From positions 1 through 46,228 of the forward strand of contig JAFGHO010000032.1 of NCBI GenBank assembly GCA_016930085.1: a stretch of 46,228 bases of DNA, in the 5' to 3' direction. Below, piece by piece: positions 32,970-43,300 of the stretch. Both the position numbers and the translations under genes were made by a program. The DNA comes from Spirochaetales bacterium (lineage in GTDB: Bacteria; Spirochaetota; Spirochaetia; SZUA-6; JAFGRV01). Numbering within the stretch: position 1 is the first letter of the stretch; each line of letters opens with the position of its first letter. Under the pieces are notes generated by a model that did no database searches, was not told the origin of the DNA, and was given only the letters and a program-made list of their open reading frames with translations.

Positions 32970-35486
32970 ATGATCCGGAAAGAAAGTAAAAAATATTCCG
33001 CAAAAACCCCCGCGACCGCCTGCGCGATACTGATCTCGTTTTTTTTTCTTATCGCCGGATGTGATGCGCTGCATAAAAGGATTTCACCGGATACCGAAGC
33101 GCCGGAGGAATCGTCCGGAATCAAGGACGCCGCCCGGATCGAACGATCCCGGCTCAATCTGTTCGGGAAAAAGGTACTTGCCCTCTATAAATCCACCGAG
33201 AATCAGACGGACAGGGAAAATCTGATTCTCTATCATCTGGCGGATATTCTCAATGATATGGGGTTTACCATCGAATACTGGGATATCGATTCGGGTATTC
33301 CCGATTCGCTGATCATGCAGGAAATAAGGGTCATTATCAGCTGGTACGGCAGCCCCGAGATGGAGGACCCGGTCGCCTATCTCGATTTTATCGACCGCTC
33401 GGTCAATGAAGGAAGAAAGTTTATCGTCATCGATAATTTTGGCGCATGGCGTTACCGGAAAGAAGGCGACGAGGTCTACGTGGACATACAACGGCTGAAC
33501 CTCACCCTCTCGAAACTCGGCCTCTGGTATCTCGGTGAATGGGCCCAGGGAAAGGACGTGATCGCTATTTCGGAGAAAGTACCGGAAATGGTCGAGGCGG
33601 GCGGAAAACAGATACTCACCGAGGAAAGCTTTTACTATTATTTTCTCAAGGTCGACAGGGACCTCGACGTCTATCTTTCCCTGAAAAGAAAGGACGAGGA
33701 TTTTGAAGCGAGTCCGGTGATCGTATCGAACCGGAACGGCGGTTTCGTTTTTTCGACATATATCTACCGGATGGACCAGGACGGGACGGCGACCATACTC
33801 ATCGATTTCAGGAAATTTCTGAAAACGGCGATCTTCCCGTCATATAAAAACGAACATATCGGTCTGATCGCCGATACCGGGAACGACCCCTCCCGTAAAC
33901 TCCTCGAATACGCAACGGAAATCCTTGCCCGCGTCAAGCTTCCGTTCACCGTCATCACCAGGGACCAGTTCGAACGGCTTCTGCCAGGCGATCTTTCCCG
34001 TTTTTCCGCGGTCGGGCTCATGGTCGCTTCCGCTGAAGGGTTGAACGGTCAGATATTCGAAGATTATCTGGATTCAGGCGGGTCCCTTGTCTCGTTCCTC
34101 CAGTTTTTTGCCTCATCGCCGGTTCCCTGGCTTGCCTCGACCGCGCGCGAACTGTCCGAAAAAGAAGTGGTAATGAACGGATACAGAATAAACGGTGGCT
34201 TCGCACTCGGGGAATCGGTTTCCGTCGAACGGGAAGAATTCAGGTGGCAATGCGGTTTCCTGTTTCCCGACGATACCGCCCGGGTCCTCGGAACAGACTT
34301 CGACGACACCCATCCCCTGCTCTGGAGCGCAGAAAAGGGGAACGGGAAGGTGCTCGTCTGGAACTGGGACGGTTTTCTCTGGGCGGAACTTGTCGGTCTT
34401 ATCCTCGAATCCTTTCTGTATGTCCGGCCCGTCGGCGTGTGCGGCACACTCGGCATCGGCCATCTTTTTATCGACGACTGGCCGCTTCCCATGTACAATG
34501 TGACAAAGGAACCGGTGGAGACAACCGATACCGAATTCTATACGGAGGTCTGGTGGCCCGATGTCAAGAATATTATAGACCGATTCGAGATCCCGTACAG
34601 CGCCTACCTTATCTTCAACTACAATGCCACCGTCGAACCACCCTTTACCGGCGGAGAGTTTTTCGCCGCTGATAACATGGCATCGCTCAAAACGGCAAAC
34701 GAACTCATGACGAACGACAGGGAGGTCGGCTTCCACGGCTATAATCATATGTCGCTCACCAGGGAAAAGACGAATGCGAACATCAACAAATGGCCTTCGA
34801 TCGCGATGATGGAGGGTTCCCTTACGGAAGGTAAAAAGACATGGATCAACCTCTTCGGGGAAAATTCCCTTCCCTTCGGGTATGTCGCGGTCAACAATAT
34901 CATTTCGGAAGAAGGGATAATCGCCCTTCACCGGGTTTTTCCCTCCATACGGACCGTATCGGCCCTCCGTTGGGGGACCGAAGAAGAGACCTATACCGAA
35001 ATAGGCCCGCACCCGAGGATTCCGTCAATCTACTTCATTCCCCGAATCTCCTTCGGATACCGATTCGACGAACAGCTTAGAACACTCGTCGTTTCCGGCA
35101 TGAGCGGCCCGGGATTTATCAGCCACTTCATTCACCCGGACGATGTCTACGACGAAGAACGGTCGAACGGTAAAAACTGGGAGACATTAAAAGAGGAGTT
35201 CGCACAGATATTCGGCTTTATCCGGACACATTACCCGTGGGTGGAATGGCTCGGACTCCGTGAACTCCACAAGCGTCTCCTCGAACACGACGCGACGACC
35301 TTTACATTCAGGCGGACGAATGAAAACCTCGAAGTCTTCACGTCGGCCGGCGGGTTGTTTCGGGTACGCCTCAACGGAAAACGACTCGAAGCGATAAAAG
35401 GGGGGACCGTAATCCATCACTACCGGAACCAGAACGCTTTCATCATAAAGACCCACGACAGACACTGCGTCCTCACGATCCGCTGA
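32970..35486 (+). CDS. DUF2194-like lipoprotein with polysaccharide-deacetylase-like domain
   Basis: The 838-residue protein begins with a lipoprotein signal (ACAILISFFFLIAGC). Residues 45-480 look like a flavodoxin/amidotransferase-like alpha-beta region (KVLALYKSTE, VIISWYGSPE, GLMVASAEGLNGQIFEDYL, YLDSGGSLVSFLQ). Residues 490-760 carry a deacetylase-like arrangement, GHLFIDDWPLP near 498 (an Asp-Asp pair) and GFHGYNHMSLT near 589 (His-x3-His), with SHFIHPDD further on. This combination matches my memory of DUF2194 proteins, found near polysaccharide export genes. The C-terminus is a small beta domain. AGGAGGG precedes the ATG. Activity on an extracytoplasmic glycan is inferred; the metal site is plausible but unproven. 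Confidence 0.65.
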   Translation: MIRKESKKYSAKTPATACAILISFFFLIAGCDALHKRISPDTEAPEESSGIKDAARIERSRLNLFGKKVLALYKSTENQTDRENLILYHLADILNDMGFTIEYWDIDSGIPDSLIMQEIRVIISWYGSPEMEDPVAYLDFIDRSVNEGRKFIVIDNFGAWRYRKEGDEVYVDIQRLNLTLSKLGLWYLGEWAQGKDVIAISEKVPEMVEAGGKQILTEESFYYYFLKVDRDLDVYLSLKRKDEDFEASPVIVSNRNGGFVFSTYIYRMDQDGTATILIDFRKFLKTAIFPSYKNEHIGLIADTGNDPSRKLLEYATEILARVKLPFTVITRDQFERLLPGDLSRFSAVGLMVASAEGLNGQIFEDYLDSGGSLVSFLQFFASSPVPWLASTARELSEKEVVMNGYRINGGFALGESVSVEREEFRWQCGFLFPDDTARVLGTDFDDTHPLLWSAEKGNGKVLVWNWDGFLWAELVGLILESFLYVRPVGVCGTLGIGHLFIDDWPLPMYNVTKEPVETTDTEFYTEVWWPDVKNIIDRFEIPYSAYLIFNYNATVEPPFTGGEFFAADNMASLKTANELMTNDREVGFHGYNHMSLTREKTNANINKWPSIAMMEGSLTEGKKTWINLFGENSLPFGYVAVNNIISEEGIIALHRVFPSIRTVSALRWGTEEETYTEIGPHPRIPSIYFIPRISFGYRFDEQLRTLVVSGMSGPGFISHFIHPDDVYDEERSNGKNWETLKEEFAQIFGFIRTHYPWVEWLGLRELHKRLLEHDATTFTFRRTNENLEVFTSAGGLFRVRLNGKRLEAIKGGTVIHHYRNQNAFIIKTHDRHCVLTIR

Positions 35487-35506
35487 CAACCGTAAATGTA
35501 GCCGGG

Positions 35507-35580
35507 CGTATTCACGGCCGGTACCGCGATGAATACGGCGGATGTTGCCGTGAATACGGCCACCGCTATGTTCATAGCGG
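35507..35580. repeat. Degenerate GC-rich palindromic repeat cluster
   Basis: The 145-bp gap after the DUF2194-like gene holds arms CGTATTCACGGC (35507-35518) and GCCGTGAATACG (35547-35558), a further GAATACGGC (35531-35539), and a hairpin with arms CCGCTATG (35563-35570) and CATAGCGG (35573-35580). Roughly 20-21-bp units can be discerned. TTCATAGCG is shared with the 19-bp repeat at 29761-29836. No T-run follows, so it is not a simple terminator. Confidence 0.6.
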
Positions 35581-35631
35581 GTGTTATCCCCTTTACCGGC
35601 CCATACCGTTCATGGTAGAATACCGTTATCG

Positions 35632-36762
35632 ATGCGGTATAAAAAATTAGTTCCAAGTTACGCCTTTGTCTTTATATCGAGCATCCTCCTTTTAATCCCC
35701 CTATACACGGCGCGCGCCGATCTCGTCTTCGACATCCGGCTCCCGGTGTTCGCGTTTGCCGAAACACTCGAAATAGAAAACTCGATCGACGAATATTTCG
35801 ACGACTATAACGATTCAATCGAAACGGAAATCCAAAAGAAAAACATGATGAAGGCCTTTTCCGAAGCGAACGCCTTTTCCTTTTCTTCGATCGCGCATCC
35901 GGCGGCCGGTAATATCGGCAGCTTCGCCGTTACCCTGGACATGACGGTAAGCGGCCAGTCGTTTACCTTCGATACGGAGGAAATATCCTCCTCGCTCGTC
36001 GACACCACGGAGGGCTCGGATTCATACCTCGGGTTCGGATTGCAATTGTTTACCGTTACCCTACTCTTTTATCCCGAAGCCTTCCTCGATATTTTCAATA
36101 CGGCTTTTCCCGGTCTTCTTATCGGCATTAATTGCGGCGCGTCAAGCTTCTCGTATAACGACTACCGGTTCCGTTCGTTCAACGCGGGCGTTTCTCTCTT
36201 TTACCCGTTATTCGACGATATGAAGCCTTTTCCGGCCTTGACGTGGCGGCCCCTGACACTGGCGACTGGAATCTCATACGTATACAACAAAATCGTCAAA
36301 CCGGTCCAGTGGGATTTTTCGATTCCCGTCGCCCAGGACCCGGACGGCCTTGGCGGCCCTGTTCCGGTGATAACCGGTGAGGCGGAAATATCATCCGATC
36401 CCGATGTGGGCATCTGTTCCCGGACATTCGTCGTACCGGTCTCGGGAACCACCTCCCTCGATATCGGCTGGTTTCTCATGCTGGATCTCGGATGCGGCTT
36501 CGATATGTTATTCGGCAGGGCATACGTGTCGATCGAAGACGAAGCGGATATCACAATCTCGGGCGACATGGCTTCATATGTGGATACCCCCGGCAGTCTT
36601 TCGGTCAAAGGAAGCATCAACGAAAACGCCCCGGACTTCATCCGTTTCAGAGTAACGGCGGCGGCCGGTATCCGCATCGATCCTGTCTGGATCAAAATCC
36701 CGTTTGTCTACTATTTCGATTACGGGCTGAGCGCGGGAATCAAGATGGGCATGAGTTATTGA
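35632..36762 (+). CDS. Predicted outer-membrane beta-barrel protein
   Basis: From the ATG at 35632 the protein has 376 residues and a signal peptide (AFVFISSILLLIPLYTARA) ending in Ala-x-Ala. After an acidic helix (EIENSIDEYFDDYNDSIETE) the chain is a series of amphipathic strands rich in Gly, Tyr, Phe and Ser (YLGFGLQLFTVTLLFYPE; WFLMLDLGCGFDMLFGRA). It ends with KIPFVYYFDYGLSAGIKMGMSY, an aromatic-terminated strand typical of barrels, though the last residue is Tyr rather than Phe. I do not recognise a specific family. The upstream in-frame ATG at 35581 would place the signal peptide internally. Its end overlaps the convergent next gene by 7 bp. Confidence 0.65.
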   Translation: MRYKKLVPSYAFVFISSILLLIPLYTARADLVFDIRLPVFAFAETLEIENSIDEYFDDYNDSIETEIQKKNMMKAFSEANAFSFSSIAHPAAGNIGSFAVTLDMTVSGQSFTFDTEEISSSLVDTTEGSDSYLGFGLQLFTVTLLFYPEAFLDIFNTAFPGLLIGINCGASSFSYNDYRFRSFNAGVSLFYPLFDDMKPFPALTWRPLTLATGISYVYNKIVKPVQWDFSIPVAQDPDGLGGPVPVITGEAEISSDPDVGICSRTFVVPVSGTTSLDIGWFLMLDLGCGFDMLFGRAYVSIEDEADITISGDMASYVDTPGSLSVKGSINENAPDFIRFRVTAAAGIRIDPVWIKIPFVYYFDYGLSAGIKMGMSY

Positions 36763-37127
36763 GGAGGCGGGGGTTCCAGTGCGGATTTCAGGACGGCAAA
36801 CGACAACCCGCCCACGACAAATCCAAATGAAACGAAAAACAATCCCCTGTCCGCTTCATGGGAGAAGCGGCCCTCGTTTATCGTCCGCGCGATGATATCC
36901 GAAAGCCCGTACAGGATAAAACCGATTCCGGCCGCGGTTCCCGTTCCGCCGACCGCGACGAGTTCAACGTTATACGTACCGATAACCGTATCGTCGAGTA
37001 GCGGCGTGGATAACGGCGGAAAGTCGAATTCCTCGTCGGGTGAGCTTTCCCCGTTTTCATCGCCGTCACCCCACACATAAAACGCGAAAAAAAATACCAA
37101 TAATAGACAGGAAGATCTCCTCAACAT
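36756..37127 (-). CDS. Small exported or membrane protein, unknown function
   Basis: From the ATG at 37127 the protein has 123 residues. It starts with a signal peptide-like segment (RRSSCLLLVFFFAFYVWG), continues with an acidic linker (DGDENGESSPDEEFD), and has two hydrophobic Gly-rich helices (AVGGTGTAAGIGFILYGLSD and LFFVSFGFVVGGLSFAVL). It ends in a proline run. No ribosome site is clear; a GTG at 37148 is an alternative start. It converges on the predicted outer-membrane protein. It looks like one of the short two-helix proteins often seen beside spirochaete envelope genes, but I cannot name it. Confidence 0.55.
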   Translation of the reverse strand: MLRRSSCLLLVFFFAFYVWGDGDENGESSPDEEFDFPPLSTPLLDDTVIGTYNVELVAVGGTGTAAGIGFILYGLSDIIARTINEGRFSHEADRGLFFVSFGFVVGGLSFAVLKSALEPPPPQ

Positions 37128-37319
37128 ATCAGGGAAGAATGGTATCACGGCGCACCGCCGGGTGTCAAGACGAAGGCCGTTCGGCGGGCGGCGCGCGATA
37201 TGAACCCGGAAACCTGAAATATTAAAGGCGCGGTGTTACCTGATTCCCCGTTTTCCGTTTTCTTTTATGTTATGGCTTTTGCTTGAAAAATAGCTTAGAA
37301 TTACGGGGGAGGATCTCAT

Positions 37320-40300
37320 ATGAAAAAATGTATCCTGGCCGTCCTGCTGGCCGCCGTCCTTTGTTCCACCTGCATCGAAACACAGATAAAAAAAGACACC
37401 GGTAACGATTCCGGCGTCACGGAGAATCTTTCGGGCTGGGAGAAGATAGCGCAGCTGCGGGAAAAGGGACTCATGGCGTCAATACTGAAAGAACTGGATG
37501 TCCTCTATACGAAGGCAAAAAAAGAAAAAGACGAGCTCGAACTCATTAAGATACTCATATACAGGCTGCCGTATGAATTGTTCTCAAGCGATTACGCATA
37601 TAAAGAGATCATCGAAAACCTCGAACGAGAAATCGGAGAAATAAAGGAACCGGCAGCCTCGATCCTGAAATCGATTCTCGCAGAATATTACTTCAGCTAC
37701 TTCCGGCGTTTTTCATATCAATTTTCCTACAGAACGGAAACCTTCGGTATCGAGGAAGACGATATCGAAACCTGGAATGCGGCAGCCTTCGGCAATAAGA
37801 TTACCGGTCTTTATCTCGATTCGCTTGAAAACGAAAAGCTGCTTGAGAAAAAGAAAATGGACGCATTTAGCGACATACTCGAAGAGGGAAACTCGCGGGA
37901 CATCCGGCCCACCCTCTACGATTTTCTCGCTTACAGGGCCCTCGATTTTTTCACGAGCGGGATGGTCTTCAGTTTCACGCCTCCGGCCGGGACCTTCGCG
38001 TTCGACGATCCCCGTTTGTTCGGGAGTCCGAAGGAGTTTTTGTCCCTGAAGATACCGATTGAAGACACCTCACCGATAACACTCCATGCCCTGCGTCTCC
38101 TCCAGAAGCTGACCGCCTTTCATCTCAAGGATAAAAAGCCCGAAGCCCTCATTCACCTCGATCTGAAACGCCTCGACTTCGTGAGAACGCAGGCGGCCGG
38201 ACCGGACAAGGACAAACACTATGAAAGCGCCCTCGAAAAGCTCGAATCCGCATACCGGAAGCACCCTTCGTACGGACTCGTTTCATACCGCCTGGCACGA
38301 TTATACAGGGAAAAGGGCAGCCGCTATCGTCCGGCAGTCTCGGACGAGCATCGCATGGATATTAAAAAGGCGTACGAAATCTGTGAAAGCGTGATCGAAC
38401 GTTTTCCCGGCACCGAAGGGGCGGCGGACTGCCTCGCACTCCGCTCGTCGATTCTGGAAAAGTCGCTCGACTTCTCCATTGAAAAAGCGAACCTTCCGGA
38501 GAAACCCTTCCGCGCGCTTCTCCGTTTCAAAAACATCGAAAAGGTTTATTTCCGCGCCGTTCCGCTCGAAAGCCCGATGCGTGAAACGATCGGGGAAATA
38601 CGGCGCACAGAGGGTTATGACGCGGCTTTCGACAGTTACCTGACATTGCCCGCCCGTAAAGCGTGGGCGGTCGATATTCCCGATACAGGGGATTTCCAGC
38701 CGCACAAGGCAGAGACGGCAATACCGGGCCTTGCGAAGGGATACTACGTCATCCTCGCCTCGGCAAACGAGGATTTTTCCACAGCCGGCAACGCAATCTC
38801 CTATTCCCCGGTCTGGATCACCGAAATCTCGTTTCTCAAGTGCGACGAATGGACGGAGGGAAACGGGCGCTATTACGCGGCGCACCGGGAAACGGGCCGG
38901 CCGCTTGCGGGGATAACGGTCGACATCATCGAACCAAAGTGGAATTCCATGACACAAAAATATACGCGCACACAGGCCGAACGATACACGACGGATAAAA
39001 ACGGTTTATTTTCAGTGAAAAAGGGATTCGAACGCGATTACCTGATATCCTTTACCTCGAAAGACGATGCACTCCTTTTCGACGACGAGTTTTACCAGTA
39101 CCCGCCGCCGGACTACGAGGAAAACCCGCTTGCGACCTACTTTATCACCGACAGGTCGATCTACAGGCCCGGCCAGACGATCTATTTCAAAGGCATCGTC
39201 ATACGCCACCTGGAAAACGGGGGCGACCGGCTGAAAACCGAAGCGCGACACAAGACAATTGTCGTATTCCATGACGTCAATTCGAAAGAGATAAGCAAGC
39301 TGAATCTGGAAACGAACGAGTACGGTTCGTTCAGCGGCTCCTTCGTCGCGCCGATTGACCGGCTTACCGGAAGCATGTCGATAACGAACGAATCCGGTTC
39401 CGTCACCTTATCCGTCGAGGAATACAAGCGGCCGGGCTTCGAGGTCTCCATGGCCCCCCCGCAGGGAAGCGTCACGCTGGGGAAAGAGGTGACGGTGACG
39501 GGAACGGCGCGCGCCTTCTCCGGCTACGGAATTGCCGATGCGGCCGTACGCTTCCGCGTGGTGCGGAACGCCTCGTATCCCTACCGGTGGTGGGGGTACC
39601 GGGGCTATTATCATCCTTCACCCGAGACGGAAATAAGGCACGGAACGGCAACGACGGATATCGCCGGAACCTTCACGATAGGGTTTACCGCCGCCCCCGA
39701 TCCTTCCGTCCCGGAAGAAGAGCTTCCCGTCTTCAGCTACACGGTCTACGCCGATGTCACGGATACGACCGGGGAGACCCATTCGAACAGCATAACGGTG
39801 AGATCAGGCTATGTGTCGCTCGACCTCTCGATCGACGTGCCCGAACACCTCGAAAGGGAACAACCCCGCGAGTTTCCGATCAAAAGCCGGAATCTCGACG
39901 GTGTCTTTATCCCGGCTTCGGGAACGGTCGCCATTACGCGGCTCGCACCGCCCGGGAGGGAGTTCAGGGAGCGGCTCTGGGAACGGCCGGATATCTTTCT
40001 CATGGACCGCGAATCCTTTTACGCGGCATTCCCCAATGACGTCTACGACGATGAAAACGAACCCCGCACATGGAAAAGGGAAGAACGCGTTTATTCTGGA
40101 AAATTCGACACGGCGAAACACCGGTCGCTCGAACTTGAAAACATCTCGGGGTGGAAGGGGGGGATGTATCTGCTCGAAATGGCGTCCGCGGACACCTCGG
40201 GAAGGAAGATCACCGTCGAGCGTTACTTCACCCTCTCATCCGGAAAGGCCGCCCCGCTTCCCGTTCCCGAAACGCTCCGCATACGCCCGGTCACCGAAAC

Positions 40301-43300
40301 GTGCAGGCCCGGAGACGACATCGAGTTCGAAATCGGTACGACGGAAACCGGCGTGTCCGTGACATACGAAATTTCCCACAAGGCCCGTATCGTCGAACAC
40401 AAGGCCCTCGTCATCGACAATGAAACAAGGACCGTCCGCTTTCCGGTAAAAGAGGACCACCGGGGCATGCTCAATGTCCACGTCATCGGTATCCGGCACA
40501 ACAGGGCATACACGGTCAACTATCCGGTGTTCGTGGACTGGGACAATGACGACATCGGCATCGAATTCGAGACATTCAGGGACACCCTCCTCCCCGGTGC
40601 AAAGGAGGAATGGCGGCTGAAACTCTCCGGCCCGAAGGGCGAAGCGGCCGCCGCAGAAATGGCCGCGACCCTCTACGACGCCTCGCTCGATTCCTTTCTT
40701 CCCCATGCATGGCCGAATACCTTTCTTCCGCAATTGTACGCGGCAAAATACTGGGAGGGGGATGTTTCATTCGCCCCCCTTTCATCCCGCACCGTCGAAT
40801 GGAACTGGAATATATACGAGGAAGGGTACAACCGCACCTATGACAGACTCAAATTCCTGGATGAATCGATGTCCGCCTCTTTTCAGTACGCCGTGGCACG
40901 GAGTTCAATCTCCATGGTTCCCGAAGTTGCCGATACGTTTCTGAAAGAAGAAAGCGAGGCATTGCCGCCTTCGCCCGGGATATCCACGGACAAGACGGCG
41001 GACGGCAGGGACGGGGCGCCCCGGAAAGACACCGGTACCGGCCCCGGCACGCCCTTCGCCGATATCGATATCCGCACCAACCTGAACGAGACCGCTTTTT
41101 TCTTTCCCCACCTGAAAACGGACAAAGACGGAAGGATCGTTATCGCCTTCACCATGCCCGAAGCGCTGACGCGGTGGAAAATGATCGGTTTCGCGCATAC
41201 GAAAACGATGTCATACGGGTATATCGAAAAGGAAACGGTCACGAAAAAGGACCTCATGATCTCACCGAACGCCCCCAGGTTTTTCAGGGAAGGGGACCGC
41301 ATCGCCTTTGCCGCGAAAGTGACCAACCTTTCTGAAAAAAAACTTTCCGGAAAAGCCGCCCTCATGTTGTTCGACGCCTTCTCGATGAAACCGGTCGATG
41401 CCGTTTTCAAAAACACCAATGCGTCCGTCCCGTTTACCGTGGACAAGGAACAGAGCGTGCCGGTTTCGTGGGACATCGAGATCCCGGAGAGTATTCAAGC
41501 CGTCACCTACCGGCTCACGGCGCGGGCGGGCGATTTTACGGACGGGGAGGAGTCGACCCTGCCCGTTCTCCCGAACAGGATGCTCGTCACCGAAGCCTTA
41601 CCCCTGCCGATAAAGGGAAAGCAGACGAAAACATTCGGGTTTGAAAAACTCGCCGCCTCCGGCGCTTCGAAAACGCTCAGGCACCACCGCCTCACCCTCG
41701 AATTCACCTCGAACCCGGCCTGGTACGCGGTCCAGGCATTGCCCTATCTGATGGAATTCCCCCACGAGTGCGCGGAACAGATCGCAAGCAGGTATTACGC
41801 CAACAGTCTCGCCGCGCATATCATCGGTCTCAATCCCAAAATAAAAAAGGTCTTCGATGCATGGGGGGACGGCGGGTCGAACATTTCGAACCTTGAAAAA
41901 AACGAGGACCTGAAATCCCTTCTCCTCAGGGAGACACCATGGGTCCTTCAGGCGCAGGACGAAACGGAACGGAAAAAGCGGGTCGCCCTGCTTTTCGACA
42001 TCAACCGCTTGGCGCGGGAAAACGGCATCGCGTTCGGGAAACTCATGGACATGCAGGCCCCGAACGGCGGGTGGCCGTGGTTTTCCGGACTTCCCGAAGA
42101 CAGGTACATCACCCAGCATATCGTCGCGCTCACGGGCCACCTGGACAAACTCGGCGTGAAAAGCGCCCGCGTGGATGACCGTGTGCGGAACACGATCGCG
42201 AGGGCGCTCGATTTTCTCGATAAGGCGATGCAGACCGATTACGACCGGTTGAAAAAATCCGGGACCGATCCCGAAAAACATCATCCCGGTTACCTTATGA
42301 TCCATTACCTCTACGCGCGGAGCTTTTTCCCGGATGCGGCGGTAGAGGAGCACCGCCGCGAGGCGTTCGACTACTGGAAAACGCAGGCGGGGCGTTACTG
42401 GAACGAGTACGGCCCCTACCTCAAAGCCATGACAGGGCTCGCGCTTTACCGCTTCGGGGAGAAAACGATACCGGAAGCGATCATCCGGTCCCTGAAAGAA
42501 AGCGCGATCGTCTCCGAAGAAACGGGCATGTACTGGAGCGTCCCCCCGGGTTATTACTGGTATCAGGCCAGGATCGAGACACAGGCCCTCCTCATCGAGG
42601 CGTTCAGCGACATCGCGGGCGACAGGGAAGCGGTGGATGAAATGCAGGTGTGGCTTCTCAAGCAGAAACAGACCCAGGACTGGAAGACGACAAAGGCGAC
42701 CGCGGAAGCGTGCTACGCCCTTCTCATGCAGGGAAGCGATCTTCTCTCCGACAATGAGGCGGTCGGAATCACCCTGGGCACGACAACAATCGACCCGCGC
42801 GCCATGGAAGCCGCGAAGCCCGAGGCGGGCACCGGCTATTTCAGGACATCATGGGGGCCGGGTGAAATAAAGCCCGACATGGGAAAGGTCACCGTGGAAA
42901 AAAAGACCGGCGGGGTCGCATGGGGCGCCCTTTACTGGCAATATTTCGAGGAACTCGACAAAATTACGCCTTATAAAACGCCCCTCGGCCTCGAAAAGAC
43001 CCTCACCCTCACCGTCGATACGGAGAAGGGCCGGATTCTCAAGCCGGTTAAAAAAACAACCGTCCTTTCGACCGGCGACCTCCTCACGGTTCGGATCGTG
43101 CTCAGGGTCGACCGGGACATGGAATACGTGCACATGAAAGACATGCGCGCCGCGGCCCTGGAACCGGTGAACGCCAACTCCGGCTACCGCTATCGGGACG
43201 GGCTGTGGTACTACGAAAGCATCAAGGACGCAACGGTCGATTTCTTCTTTCCCCGCCTTGTCAGGGGAACCTATGTTTTCGAGTACCCGCTCAGGATCAC

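Noticed and set aside
34113-35012. 299-codon minus-strand frame opposite the DUF2194-like gene
   Set aside because: It is a shadow of a strong plus-strand gene with signal peptide and ribosome site.
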